Part shown: piece after piece, positions 1-8,074 of the stretch
Numbering within the stretch: position 1 is the stretch's first letter
Layout of the letters: the number at the start of each line of letters is the position of its first letter
Origin: Flavonifractor sp. An112
Lineage (GTDB): Bacteria; Bacillota; Clostridia; Oscillospirales; Oscillospiraceae
Direction: 5' to 3'
NCBI RefSeq assembly: GCF_002161085.1
Contig: NZ_NFLU01000001.1
Location: forward strand, 1-64,000
Length of the DNA stretch: 64,000 bases
The notes under the pieces: generated by a model
The model's input: only the letters and a program-made list of their open reading frames with translations
What the model was told of the DNA's origin: nothing
Database searches by the model: none
Made by a program: the position numbers and the translations under genes

Positions 1-616
1 CGGTGTCGGCGTACCGGGCCTCCATCCCCTCCAGGCCCCTCAATTCCGCGCCCCCCAGAGGGATGGCGGGGTCGCTCTCCCCGGCAATGGCCCCCGCCAC
101 CGCTGCGGCTGCCAGGCCGGTGTCGTCGCCGGGGGCCACCAGCACCACCCGCTCGCTGTTGAGCCCTTCCGCCCGCTGGACCAGGGCCTCCACATTCTCG
201 TTCTGGGCGCCGCCTACCACGGCAATGCGCTCCCGTCTGGCCTGGGACGCGTCGCAGACGCTCTGCCGCAGGGCTTGCTGGACGGTCAGCTGGGTGCTGT
301 CGCACACCACCACAGAGATATCCCCCTCTGCCGCCAGCAGGTCAAAGGCCCCCTGATAGTCCTCCTCTCCGCTCACCGGCACTGCCACCACCTTGGCCGC
401 GCCGTTGCGGAACAACACCTGCACCAGTTTGGTCAGGTTCTCCTCCTGACCAAACTGGGTGACCGCGTCCTCATAGCGGTTAAGGGTGTACAGCTTGCCG
501 CTCTCCCCCTCACTGACCAGGCCCACCAAGCCTACGGTGCTGCTGCCGCCGCTGCCGCTGATCACAGTGGATGCGTCGTAGCTGGAGTATACTCCAGGCC
601 GTTCATGGATCGTCAT
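1..616 (-). CDS. Phage tail sheath protein (N-terminal part)
   Basis: The reading frame is open from an ATG at 616 to the window edge, giving about 205 residues. The N-terminus contains the segment ERPGVYSSYDAS, followed by a Gly/Ser-rich stretch and VGLVGLVSEGESG, as in contractile-phage sheath proteins. Later there is an alternating alpha/beta region (VVAVPVSG, VVVCDST, IAVVGG, VVLVAPG) resembling the sheath subtilisin-like domain. The sheath polymerises around the tail tube and contracts to drive it through the envelope. It starts two bases after the stop of the preceding gene with a GGAGAG ribosome site. A sheath implies a myovirus-type tail. The identification rests on motif and position; the C-terminal half is not visible. 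Confidence 0.75.
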   Translation of the reverse strand, partial: MTIHERPGVYSSYDASTVISGSGGSSTVGLVGLVSEGESGKLYTLNRYEDAVTQFGQEENLTKLVQVLFRNGAAKVVAVPVSGEEDYQGAFDLLAAEGDISVVVCDSTQLTVQQALRQSVCDASQARRERIAVVGGAQNENVEALVQRAEGLNSERVVLVAPGDDTGLAAAAVAGAIAGESDPAIPLGGAELRGLEGMEARYADT

Positions 617-618
617 AC

Positions 619-1116
619 TCAAATCCGGCTCTCTCCTCTCACAATAAAGTCCAGGAAGGTGCCGCCCTCCTGGGCCACCGCGTACAGGTAGCCCCGGCAT
701 ACCGCCTCCACCGTCCGGTGGTAGAGGCCGGCCCTCTGGTCAAATTCCGTCTCTCCGCAGGAGAGCTCCTGTAGGGTGAGGCCGGGTGGTCCCTCCCGCT
801 GCAAGGCCTCAGCCATCCGGTCAAAGGTCTCCTGAATGCCCGCCGCGCCGCAGCCCTGGGGAGCGTACAGGTCCAGCCCGAAGGTGAGGACGATCTTCCT
901 CCCGTACAGCTCCTGCCACTGTCCGCTCTCCTGGTCGTACCGTTCTCCCAGGTAGTCCCGGAATCCCTCCGGTCCCCCCTGGCAGGCCCGGAGGGAGACA
1001 GCAGCCACCACCCCATCTCTCCGGGCCCGCCTCATCTCCGGGTAGGCGCATTGGGCATCAATGCCCTGCTCCTGCAAATAGTCCGCCATCCGCTCCCGGA
1101 TGGTTCCAAACTCCAT
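619..1116 (-). CDS. Phage tail/head-completion protein, XkdI/J position
   Basis: This is a protein of about 165 residues beginning MEFGTIRERMADYLQEQGI, chosen because a GGGGGAG ribosome site lies six bases upstream; a longer in-frame start at 1200 would overlap the previous gene. I see no catalytic motif. The sequence is mixed alpha/beta with a segment KIVLTFGLDLYAP. Its place between a small head-tail adaptor and the tail sheath is where contractile phages of the PBSX type encode neck or tail-terminator proteins, so a structural role is inferred from synteny alone. Confidence 0.55.
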   Translation of the reverse strand: MEFGTIRERMADYLQEQGIDAQCAYPEMRRARRDGVVAAVSLRACQGGPEGFRDYLGERYDQESGQWQELYGRKIVLTFGLDLYAPQGCGAAGIQETFDRMAEALQREGPPGLTLQELSCGETEFDQRAGLYHRTVEAVCRGYLYAVAQEGGTFLDFIVRGESRI

Positions 1117-1172
1117 TGCTCTCCCCCGCTTCCCACAGTCTTTCCGCTCGTCAAAAACACTCCAAGTTACGC

Positions 1173-1502
1173 TCAGTCCCTGACCGCCAGCAGTCCCCAC
1201 CAGTACACCAGTTCCTCCCCCAGGTATACCGGCTGGGCACTGCGTACCGTAAAGGTCTGGTCTCCCCAGGCAAGGTATCCATCGCCCAGCTCATCCAGAG
1301 CCATGTCCGGTCCGCCCAGGCAGATCCATCGGTCCTGCCGCACCAGCCCCAGAGGGGTAGGCTGCCGCTGGAAGAAATCTGCCCCCTTCTCCTGAACGGG
1401 CTGGAGGAAGGCCCGGCACACCGTGCCCTCCTCCTGTCCCTGCCGGTAGAGGGTGACGGTCTGACCATATCTGGATAAAATCTGTCTCCAGCGGTCAGTC
1501 AT
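1173..1502 (-). CDS. Phage head-tail joining protein, XkdH-like
   Basis: A 109-residue protein starts MTDRWRQILSRYGQTVTLYR. The short basic N-terminal helix and following beta-rich body (FLQPVQEKGADFFQRQPTPLG, then YLAWGDQTFTVRSAQPVYLG) resemble the small adaptor proteins that plug the head-tail interface. The start overlaps the stop of the upstream gene by four bases (ATGA, 1499-1502), implying translational coupling. A longer frame extends to 1784 but runs through the upstream gene and is not supported. Function is inferred from size, order and fold-like pattern. Confidence 0.6.
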   Translation of the reverse strand: MTDRWRQILSRYGQTVTLYRQGQEEGTVCRAFLQPVQEKGADFFQRQPTPLGLVRQDRWICLGGPDMALDELGDGYLAWGDQTFTVRSAQPVYLGEELVYWWGLLAVRD

Positions 1503-1861
1503 CCCTCCACCCCCTGAAACAGAAATCCCCGGTCCTTCAGATAGGGCCCCAGCACCGTCTCGCCCTGGAGCCGGAGGGCGGCGGAGCGCTCCCGATCCTG
1601 AACGCAGTCTGCCTCTCGGATGGTGACGCTTCCGGCGGTAAACTCGGTCCCGCCGCCGTACTGGCCTCCGGCCAGCCCTGCCAGCGCCACCCAGGCGCAC
1701 CCCAGCACGAAGGCCGGGCCGCAGTCTTCCGGCGTCACGCCCTCCCGCAGCCGCCCAGTCATCTCCTCCGCCGCAATGCGGCACAGAGCCTCCAGCGCCG
1801 GACCCTGGCTGTCCTCTACATGACCCAGGGTCTGGGCCATCGCCATGATCTCCTCAATCAT
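1499..1861 (-). CDS. Phage head-tail connector, small helical protein
   Basis: This is a 120-residue, largely helical protein (MIEEIMAMAQTLGH, then ALEALCRIAAEEMTGRL). It has a conserved-looking Gly-rich patch GLAGGQYGGGTEFTAGSVTI near the middle. It directly follows the major capsid gene with an ATGA overlap at 1858-1861 and precedes the head-tail adaptor, the usual site of the gp6/gp15-type connector. No enzymatic motif is present. The assignment is positional plus its small helical character. Confidence 0.6.
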   Translation of the reverse strand: MIEEIMAMAQTLGHVEDSQGPALEALCRIAAEEMTGRLREGVTPEDCGPAFVLGCAWVALAGLAGGQYGGGTEFTAGSVTIREADCVQDRERSAALRLQGETVLGPYLKDRGFLFQGVEG

Positions 1862-2892
1862 TTCAGCTTCAGCACCTTGGCGGCGTCGGTGAACAGCTTG
1901 GCAAAGCCGGAGATGCTGGTGATGGCAGCCCGCTCCAGCTGGCGGTCAATAAGCTTGTCATACTCCACCATCACGTCGGAGCCCTGCACCATCTCCAGAG
2001 CGTAGTTCTTGTCCAGGCCAATGAGCTTGCCGCTCTCCAGAGCGGAGGTGCGCAGCAGGGTAGCCCCCAGGGGGGTGGCCAGCTTGCCGGTGCCCTGGAA
2101 ATTAAGGCCGGTAAGAGGATTCTGGAACTCGTCCATCTTGAGCAGCTGGCGCATCATGTCGCCGGACACCAGCAGGGTGTTCATCTCGTAGGGGTCAAAC
2201 TGGGCCCAGAAGTCCACCAGATCGTCGTAGGTCAGGGTACCGGAGGAGCCACCGATGGGGTCGGAGCCCACGGTATACTCCTTGGCGGGGTTCTCGTTGC
2301 CGTCGCCGTGGAGCAGCACATCGATGGCGTCCTCCAGGTGCATCCGGTTGATGTGGGCGCCGATCTGCCGCAGGGTGACGGAGAACAGGTCCAGCTTCTG
2401 ATAGCGGATAGCCTCGTAGGAGGCCACCAGCATCCGGCCCCGCTTGTGGAGCTTGACCAGGTTCTCCTGGGTCTTGACCTGGGTCTGGGGGATGGTGGCG
2501 CCCTCCTCCACATGGCGCAGGGCCTTCTGGTCATCCTCGGGCACAGAGGCAATGGAGCGGTAGTCCATGCCATCGAAGCGGGTGACGGCTGCGGTGATGT
2601 GGGGCAGCAGGTCGGCCTCCTCCATACCCTGGCGCACCGACCGGGCGATGTACTCGGGGAAGAGGACGGCGGACTGGCTGGTGGAGAAGAACTTTTCCAC
2701 CACGTCACTGCCCGCGCCCTTCACCTTGATGTCAAAGCGCTTGAGCTGACGCTGATAGGCGTCCAGGCCTTCCAGAGGAGTGCCCTTGTACTGCTCCGAG
2801 GGATCCTCCCGCTCCAGCACCTGGGTAAAGGTGCGGCCCGCCTCGTTGTACATACCCTTTTCCAGTCTCAGATTGTCAAACCGATAGCTCAT
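1858..2892 (-). CDS. Major capsid protein, HK97/PBSX type
   Basis: A 344-residue protein without a signal peptide or enzymatic motif. The N-terminal about 75 residues are charged and helical, followed by FFSTSQSAVLFPEYIARSVRQGM, a pattern typical of HK97-fold capsid proteins after their N-terminal arm. Next comes a beta-rich shell domain with GDGNENPAKEY (an extended loop) and a C-terminal MVEYDKLIDRQLERAAITSISGFAKLF strand-helix module. It lies directly after the decoration protein and before the connectors, which is the canonical order. The upstream ribosome site is a GGAGG-type sequence in the 18-base gap. It is expected to form the icosahedral shell. Confidence 0.85.
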   Translation of the reverse strand: MSYRFDNLRLEKGMYNEAGRTFTQVLEREDPSEQYKGTPLEGLDAYQRQLKRFDIKVKGAGSDVVEKFFSTSQSAVLFPEYIARSVRQGMEEADLLPHITAAVTRFDGMDYRSIASVPEDDQKALRHVEEGATIPQTQVKTQENLVKLHKRGRMLVASYEAIRYQKLDLFSVTLRQIGAHINRMHLEDAIDVLLHGDGNENPAKEYTVGSDPIGGSSGTLTYDDLVDFWAQFDPYEMNTLLVSGDMMRQLLKMDEFQNPLTGLNFQGTGKLATPLGATLLRTSALESGKLIGLDKNYALEMVQGSDVMVEYDKLIDRQLERAAITSISGFAKLFTDAAKVLKLK

Positions 2893-2910
2893 ATTCCCAT
2901 CCTCCCTTTC

Positions 2911-3255
2911 TTACAGACAGATCACGGCCGCGTCAGTCTCTACCCGCACCACCAGATACTCGGTCCCGGTAGAGGTGTCCAGCTTCACGCCGCCGGAGCC
3001 GTCCGCGGACAGCTTGCACCAGCCGGCGGTAATGCTGCCGCCGCTGGTAGGCACCTTTACCAGTCCGCCCAGCTGGACGGCGGCATAGCCGTCCTCCGCG
3101 GACAGGGCCACGCCGCAGAACTTCTCGCTTGCGGAGCAGGCACCCACCGTGCCGTCCTCCGTTACCTTGACCACCTGACCGGCGGCCACACCCTCGCCGC
3201 AGGCAAAGGTAGCCACCACTTCGCCAATGCCTTCAAAGGAAATCTTGCTGCTCAT
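2911..3255 (-). CDS. Capsid decoration protein (DUF2190-like)
   Basis: A 114-residue, all-beta, Gly/Val-rich protein beginning MSSKISFEGIGEVVATFACG. The repeated short strands (AAGQVVKVTEDGTVGAC, FCGVALSAEDGYAAVQLGG) match phage decoration or DUF2190-type proteins that stud the capsid surface. The start at 3255 has an AAAGGAG ribosome site seven bases upstream; the frame extends further but only through the intergenic hairpin. It sits 18 bases before the capsid gene, as decoration genes usually do. The family call is by composition and position. Confidence 0.65.
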   Translation of the reverse strand: MSSKISFEGIGEVVATFACGEGVAAGQVVKVTEDGTVGACSASEKFCGVALSAEDGYAAVQLGGLVKVPTSGGSITAGWCKLSADGSGGVKLDTSTGTEYLVVRVETDAAVICL

Positions 3256-3294
3256 GTTTCTACTCCTTTCTTTTTGTCGGGGCCAATCCCCGTC

Positions 3295-3327
3295 ATTGCG
3301 CGCCAGTGCGCACACTGGCGCGGCAAT
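3295..3327. repeat. Intergenic palindromic repeat (REP-like hairpin)
   Basis: Arms of ten bases (3299-3308 and 3313-3322) flank a four-base loop. The stem extends to about 14 pairs with one bulge (ATTG at 3295-3298 with CAAT at 3324-3327). It lies in the only sizeable gap of the prophage operon, between the protease and decoration genes. There is no T-run, so it is more like a dispersed palindromic repeat or an mRNA-stability element than a terminator. Confidence 0.6.
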
Positions 3328-3342
3328 CCGTTATCGTCGGTT

Positions 3343-4230
3343 TCAGATCAAAAATGCCCCGTCCCGTCCCTCCGCCGGGACCTGCCGCTCCCAGGCGGGC
3401 AGCTGGGTCTCCACGCCCCAGGCCTTGTCCACCTGGACCTCAAAGGCCTTCTTCAGCGCGTCCAGTTCCGGCTCCTCCAGCTTCCGGACAATGCCCTTCA
3501 GCGTCTCCTGCTCCAGGGCCAGCCCGGCCACGCCGCCCAGGCGCACCACCTCATCCTTGAGCTGCTGGAGGTACTTGCGCCCCAGGGCGGCCTCCCGCTC
3601 CAGCTGTTCCATATCCTGTCTCATGCTCTTCATCACCCCCGCGTTTTTCTGGGCCGGCACCGCCACAAAGGACCACTCGTAGGCGTCGGTGGCGTGGACC
3701 AGATCGGCCCAGCACAGCTTGCCGCCGTACTCCCTGCCCTTCTCATGGGCGCACCGGCTTCTGTCATGAATGTTCTCCCCGCAGATGGAGCATCTGGCCT
3801 CCTCCACCGCGCAGCCCACGCTCACTTCCTTCTTGATGCCGCCCTCGATCTCAGCAATCAGGTCCTTGTTGCTCTCGGTCCGCAGCATATAGGCGTAACC
3901 TTTCAGGTAACACAGAGCGTCCCCCGCCGCCGTGAGGACGCTCTCATCCCGCACCAGTTCGGTGCGGTAGATGCGGGCGGTCTGTCCGGCGGCGCTCCAC
4001 TGGTGGTCGAAAATACCGCTCTTACCCACAAAGAGGGGGGCCAGCTCCTCCAGAGTCTCCGCCGGGAACCGCTCCCCGTCCCGATCCACCTCATTGTCGC
4101 ACAGCCGCACGGCGAAGGTGTATACCTCCTCCTCTGTCAGCTTTTTGCGGCTCATGGCGTTGATGAGCCCCAGTTCAGTCTGATCCAGGGCGGTACCCTG
4201 ATCCACCCCCGCCTGCTTGTTGATGTTCAT
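3343..4230 (-). CDS. Phage prohead protease / scaffold (XkdF-like)
   Basis: A 295-residue protein starting MNINKQAGVDQG at an ATG that overlaps the portal stop (ATGA, 4227-4230). Residues about 35-130 have a mixed alpha/beta pattern with FAVRLCDNEVDRDGERFPAETLEELAPLFVGKSGIFDHQWS, which resembles phage prohead proteases, including a candidate catalytic His in DHQW. A Cys/His cluster (CSICGENIHDRSRCAHEKGR) around residues 145-170 could bind zinc, which is unusual for the family. The C-terminal third is a charged helical region likely to act as scaffold. It would assemble the procapsid and then be cleaved away. I cannot assign the catalytic Ser. Confidence 0.65.
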   Translation of the reverse strand: MNINKQAGVDQGTALDQTELGLINAMSRKKLTEEEVYTFAVRLCDNEVDRDGERFPAETLEELAPLFVGKSGIFDHQWSAAGQTARIYRTELVRDESVLTAAGDALCYLKGYAYMLRTESNKDLIAEIEGGIKKEVSVGCAVEEARCSICGENIHDRSRCAHEKGREYGGKLCWADLVHATDAYEWSFVAVPAQKNAGVMKSMRQDMEQLEREAALGRKYLQQLKDEVVRLGGVAGLALEQETLKGIVRKLEEPELDALKKAFEVQVDKAWGVETQLPAWERQVPAEGRDGAFLI

Positions 4231-5402
4231 ACCGTCTCTCCCTTCTCTCTGGCCTCGTTGTCCATCTCCACGGTCCTGGCCTGCTGGCGGTAAAGCTCTG
4301 CCCGAGCCTCCTCCACCAGGTCCTGGAGGTTCACATCCTCCCAGTCCACACTTACCTGAGGCCGGTAACCGTGGAGGGTGAGCCATAATTCACAGATCCG
4401 CTCCACCACCGGCTCCAGTCCCCGGCGGATGGCGGTGATCTCGCTGGTCATCATATCAGCCTGCTGGGTACTCATCCGCTCGGTGGAGGACCAGGACAAT
4501 CCCAGCAGGAAGGGCGGGATGCCGGTGCGGGATACCAGCTGTTCCAGGATCTGCCGTACCGGCACCTCGCTGTCCAGCACCTGGTTGTCCGCGCCGATCA
4601 CTTTGATGTCCACATCGCCTACCGCCACAAAGTCCCGGACATTGCCGTGCTTGCCCGCCTGCATGGCGGCGGACCACTCCCGGGCGATCTGGCGGCTGCG
4701 CTCCTGCACCATGCTCTGATCCAGGGGATTGTCCCCCGGCTTGTATACCACCGCAAAACGGACATTGCCCATCCGCTCCCAGTTCATGCCCATGGCCTGA
4801 TAAATTTTGAGCAAAATTTCAGTCAGGAAGGGCATGGACCGCAGCAGGCTCACCCCATAGGGGCTGTCCGTCTCAGGCTGAAAGGGGGTGAAGAGGAGCA
4901 GCTCCTGCCGGGGCAGTTCCCGCATGGTACCGTCGGTCCCCCGGCCCCAGATGGCAAACTCCATGGGGGTGGCCCCCTCCTTGATTTCAATGTCAGCCAC
5001 ATTGCCGCAGAGCAGAGCGGCAATGTCTCTCCGCCTGCGGTCGGGCACGATCTCCCCTACCGCCCGGCCGCAGGTGAGCATGGAGTCCAGATAGCAGTCC
5101 AGGAAGGACTGGATGCCCCGCTGGCCCCGGCCTGTGTTCACGTGCTGGAGAAACCAATCCAGCTCCTTCTGAGCCCGTTTGTCTCCGCACTCCACCTTTA
5201 CACCGCCCGCCAGCCGAATCAGCTTCCAGATGGCGGCATCCACAATGGGCACCGCCTCCCGAATACTGCGGTAGAGGGCAATCTCTCCCTGCTGCAGGGG
5301 CACATAGCCGTCCAATACGCCAAAGGGATGCCTGCCGCCCTCCCGGATCTGGACCGCCAGTCCACCGCCCTCCGGCCCACTTTTCTTATGGAACAGTCCC
5401 AT
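4227..5402 (-). CDS. Phage portal protein
   Basis: A 391-residue protein beginning MGLFHKKSG, with GGAG eight bases upstream of the ATG at 5402. The N-terminal half contains VPIVDAAIWKLIRLAGGVKVECG, and the middle has a loop-strand block CGNVADIEIKEGATPMEFAIWGRG. A C-terminal helical stem follows SRTGIPPFLLGLSWSSTERMSTQQ, a segment characteristic of portal proteins around the tunnel helices. The portal is the dodecameric vertex through which the terminase packages DNA. It follows the large terminase by 17 bases and is coupled to the protease gene. Confidence 0.82.
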   Translation of the reverse strand: MGLFHKKSGPEGGGLAVQIREGGRHPFGVLDGYVPLQQGEIALYRSIREAVPIVDAAIWKLIRLAGGVKVECGDKRAQKELDWFLQHVNTGRGQRGIQSFLDCYLDSMLTCGRAVGEIVPDRRRRDIAALLCGNVADIEIKEGATPMEFAIWGRGTDGTMRELPRQELLLFTPFQPETDSPYGVSLLRSMPFLTEILLKIYQAMGMNWERMGNVRFAVVYKPGDNPLDQSMVQERSRQIAREWSAAMQAGKHGNVRDFVAVGDVDIKVIGADNQVLDSEVPVRQILEQLVSRTGIPPFLLGLSWSSTERMSTQQADMMTSEITAIRRGLEPVVERICELWLTLHGYRPQVSVDWEDVNLQDLVEEARAELYRQQARTVEMDNEAREKGETV

Positions 5403-5419
5403 AACCACACTCCTTTTTC

Positions 5420-6673
5420 TCAAAACCGCTCCCGCTCCACGCACAGCCCTCCGAAAAATCCGCCCTCGCCTCCCGCCGTCACCGAGGCGGCGAAATACCG
5501 GATGTCGTCCATGGCGTGGTCGTGAACCTTTTGTACCCGGTCCCCCACAGCCTTCTCATCCCAGCAATAGAGGGAAAATTCCCGGATGGCGTCGGCGCAG
5601 GGCGTGCAGATCACCAACTTGCCCTGCCGTAACAGATCGGCGGTCACGCGGATACCGGCCAGCACGTCGTTATTGGCCTTTTCTACCCGCCAGCCCTGCC
5701 GCCGCAGCAGCTCGATAAAACTGGCGGCGGAGGGGTCGATCACCACCCGCCGGATGGTCCTTCCTCCTGCCAGCTGTTCCAGATCGTGGGCATACTCTCC
5801 GTCGGTTTTCTGCCTGCCCTCCCGCCGGGAGTCGTAGTAAAACTCCTTGACCCGGTACCACACGCCATCCCGCAGACCCCACAGGCCGAAGGAAGAGGGA
5901 TTCACCGTCCCGTAGTCGCAGGAGATGCACCACTGTTCCATCTCCCCCTGGGGCACAGGCTTCACATAGCTCTCATCAAAAAAGTCGTATACCCGCCCCT
6001 CTGCCGCCGCCCACTCTCCCAGCACGAACCGCCGGTAGAAGGTCCCGCTGAAGTTGCGGGTATACCGCCGGATGACTCTGGGGGAGAGGGCTGGGTTGTC
6101 CTGCATGGTAAAGTGGAGGTAGAGGGCATTGTGTTCCTCCTTCTTCTGGATCCACTCCTTGTAGAACCAGTGCTCCGGCCCCTCCGGGTTGCAGGAAAAC
6201 CACATCCGGCTCCCCTCTACCGAGCACCGGGCGCAGGCCTGCTCCACAAAGGACCGGGGCATCAGGGCCACCTCGTCCAGCAGCACCCCCGCCAGGGTGA
6301 TGCCCTGGATGAGGGCGGCACTTCCCTCGTCCTTTCCGCCGAAGAGGTAGAAGGTATTCTCCCGCCCGCCGAAGCGGACGATGATCAAATTTTTGGACAC
6401 CTTCTCCTCCCACTGAAAGCCCAGCTCCTTCAGTACCGGCAGCAGCCCGCCCAGCAGATTGCGCCGCAGACCGGTGACCGTCTTGCCGCACAGGCCGAAG
6501 GCCTGACCATGGAAGGTCCGCATGGCCCAACAGAAGAAAGACAGCCCCATACACATGGTCTTGCCGCTGCGTACCGCCCCGTCGCAAATCAATGCTTCCC
6601 TGTCCCGCACTTCCGGGTCGCACCACCAGGTGAGTACCTGCTTCTGCTTGGGGGAAAACGTCCGAAACTTCAT
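5420..6673 (-). CDS. Phage terminase large subunit
   Basis: A 417-residue packaging motor. The ATPase domain has a Walker A motif GAVRSGKTM near residues 33-41 and a Walker B motif GVLLDEVALM near residue 120, followed by the coupling segment MWFSCNPEGPEHWFYKEWI. The C-terminal RNase H-fold nuclease shows acidic strands ISCDYGTVNPSSFGLWG and RRVVIDPSAASF, supplying the metal-binding Asp residues. The start MKFRTFSPKQ at 6673 overlaps the small-subunit stop (ATGA). It cuts and threads phage DNA into the prohead together with the small subunit. Confidence 0.92.
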   Translation of the reverse strand: MKFRTFSPKQKQVLTWWCDPEVRDREALICDGAVRSGKTMCMGLSFFCWAMRTFHGQAFGLCGKTVTGLRRNLLGGLLPVLKELGFQWEEKVSKNLIIVRFGGRENTFYLFGGKDEGSAALIQGITLAGVLLDEVALMPRSFVEQACARCSVEGSRMWFSCNPEGPEHWFYKEWIQKKEEHNALYLHFTMQDNPALSPRVIRRYTRNFSGTFYRRFVLGEWAAAEGRVYDFFDESYVKPVPQGEMEQWCISCDYGTVNPSSFGLWGLRDGVWYRVKEFYYDSRREGRQKTDGEYAHDLEQLAGGRTIRRVVIDPSAASFIELLRRQGWRVEKANNDVLAGIRVTADLLRQGKLVICTPCADAIREFSLYCWDEKAVGDRVQKVHDHAMDDIRYFAASVTAGGEGGFFGGLCVERERF

Positions 6674-6972
6674 GTCTCCTCCTGTATCCCTTCTTCCGCC
6701 TTCCGCTCCCACGTCCGAAAGAACTCCACTGCCTGTTCCTCCTGCCCTCCAGCCAATTCCATCAACAATCTAAACACCGTCAACCGGTCCACCAACTGAA
6801 TTTCCACAGCTCCTTTGTCGGTACGTTTGAATCCGGTGAGCGCTGTCAAGTCCAGGCTATCGATCTCCTTCGCTTCTCCTTCTTTTAAAAAGGCCAGTTT
6901 GACCACGTCGTTTGCCTTGCATCTGGCCAATCTTTCTATTTGCTTTAACAGCCTGCCCCTCTCACTGTCCAC
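6670..6972 (-). CDS. Phage terminase small subunit
   Basis: A protein of about 100 residues, helical, with an N-terminal QIERLARCKANDVVKLAF segment plausible as the DNA-binding helix-turn-helix region and a C-terminal acidic/amphipathic helix (EEQAVEFFRTWERKAEEG). Two GTG starts exist, at 6981 and 6972. The downstream one is preferred because AGGAG lies eight bases before it, while it abuts the upstream one. It overlaps the large subunit by four bases. The role, recognising packaging sites and recruiting the large subunit, is inferred from position and size. Confidence 0.72.
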   Translation of the reverse strand: MDSERGRLLKQIERLARCKANDVVKLAFLKEGEAKEIDSLDLTALTGFKRTDKGAVEIQLVDRLTVFRLLMELAGGQEEQAVEFFRTWERKAEEGIQEET

Positions 6973-7047
6973 CGCACTCACTCCTCACCCTTGGCGTCCC
7001 AGGGCCAAAAGTTGGATGTTTGCGTACACCGAAGGAGAAAAAAAGTC

Positions 7048-7096
7048 AAAAAAAATTTGGAACCGCTCCGGTCATCCCGGAGCAGCCCCAAATTTT
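7048..7096 (-). terminator. Rho-independent terminator of the PepSY gene
   Basis: On the minus strand an AAATTTGG...CCAAATTT outer stem and a GCTCCGG...CCGGAGC inner stem are followed by a T-rich run, directly after the PepSY stop at 7125. Just downstream on the same strand a TTGACT hexamer lies close to the T-run, a possible weak −35 for the prophage genes. Confidence 0.75.
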
Positions 7097-7124
7097 GGTT
7101 TATTTACTTGTCTGTGTTACCGGA

Positions 7125-7901
7125 TCAGTCGTCCCGGTCGGCATCCCAGTCGATGATTACACCGGTAACCGCGTTGATGTCGCAGTCGTACTCCATGTTG
7201 CCGTTGCGCATCTCCACTTCGTACACATACCGGCCGTCGTCCCGGTCCAGTTCGCACTTGACCACGGTGGTGCCGGCAGGAGCCTTGGCCAGGGCGATCT
7301 CCTTGGCCTTGGCCTCAGTGATGAGGTCGTCCTGGGTGGCGGTGCTGCTGCCGCTGCCCTTCAGGGAAAAGTCATCCCACTCCCGGTCATAGGAGAGCAC
7401 CGCGCCGCTGGTGGCGTCGATATCGTAGTCGTACTCCGTGTTGCCGGCGTAGAACTCCACCTCATAGTGTACCCGACCGTCATCCCAATCCAGACCGGCC
7501 TTCACGAAGATGGCGTCGCTGGCCTTCACGCCCGCATGATTGAGGGCCGCATTCTTGGCCTGTTCCACGGTAATATAGTTGGAGGCGCCGGGAGTGGATG
7601 CAATATACTGGTCCTGCGTGGTAAGCACAGCAGTATAGGTGGCGGAATCGTAATCCACCTTCAGACCGGCGGCCTCGCAGATGGCCCGAACGGGGGCGTA
7701 GGTAGTACCGTTATAGGAGAAGAGGGGTACCTCATTTCCATCGGCGTCCTTGGGCTGGAACCGTGCGCCGTTCAGGGTCACCTGAATATCATCCTCAACC
7801 TTGATGGTTCTGGTAGCCGCCATGGCGGTAACTCCCAATCCCACTGCCAGAGACACAACCAACATACCGGACACAAAACCTTTTCCAAAACCTCTTTTCA
7901 T
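7125..7901 (-). CDS. Secreted copper-amine-oxidase-like/PepSY protein
   Basis: A 258-residue exported protein. Residues 1-28 form a signal peptide (MKRGFGKGFVSGMLVVSLAVGLGVTAMAA, written here only to show its charged start, hydrophobic core and AMA cleavage site). Residues 30-85 resemble the copper amine oxidase N-terminal domain used in cell-surface proteins (VEDDIQVTLNGARF, YAPVRAICEAAGL). Two PepSY domains follow, each with a DDGRVHYEVEFYAGNTEYDYDIDA-type hairpin. PepSY domains often restrain proteases or act as extracytoplasmic sensors. The ATG at 7901 has AAAGGAG eight bases upstream. It is monocistronic with its own terminator. Confidence 0.82.
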   Translation of the reverse strand: MKRGFGKGFVSGMLVVSLAVGLGVTAMAATRTIKVEDDIQVTLNGARFQPKDADGNEVPLFSYNGTTYAPVRAICEAAGLKVDYDSATYTAVLTTQDQYIASTPGASNYITVEQAKNAALNHAGVKASDAIFVKAGLDWDDGRVHYEVEFYAGNTEYDYDIDATSGAVLSYDREWDDFSLKGSGSSTATQDDLITEAKAKEIALAKAPAGTTVVKCELDRDDGRYVYEVEMRNGNMEYDCDINAVTGVIIDWDADRDD

Positions 7902-8041
7902 CTGAAAAACTCCTTTACAATGAAATTTATGATTTACTTCATGGGCCTCACCGGCCCTTCTGCCTATACAATGGTGCAGCCCGCCCAAATATTGCACAGA
8001 ATCTGAAAGTTTTTTATTTTTTATTTTCCCGCGAAAAAATC

Positions 8042-8069
8042 TTGACTTTTTCCAAATATCTTATATAAT
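8042..8069 (+). promoter_or_regulatory. Sigma-A promoter of rpsF-ssb-rpsR
   Basis: TTGACT at 8042-8047 and TATAAT at 8064-8069 are separated by 16 bases; transcription should start near 8076. Confidence 0.85.
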
Positions 8070-8074
8070 AATAG

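Larger units (their letters stand above)
1..6981 (-). mobile_element. Prophage head/packaging and tail module (partial)
   Basis: Nine consecutive minus-strand genes are ordered as in PBSX-like and other contractile-tail phages: small terminase, large terminase, portal, protease/scaffold, decoration protein, major capsid protein, two or three connector proteins, tail sheath. Most junctions are ATGA overlaps, so the block is one transcriptional unit. Base composition matches the host, suggesting long residence. No integrase, repressor, attachment site or lysis gene lies between the small terminase and the chromosomal genes to the right; the rest of the element lies left of the window. Whether it is a live prophage, a tailocin or a remnant cannot be decided here. 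Confidence 0.85.

Noticed and set aside
2308-4293. A 661-codon plus-strand open frame opposite the capsid and protease genes
   Set aside because: It is the antisense frame of GC-rich coding DNA; its product is low-complexity (His/Leu/Gly-rich), while the minus-strand genes have clear families and ribosome sites.
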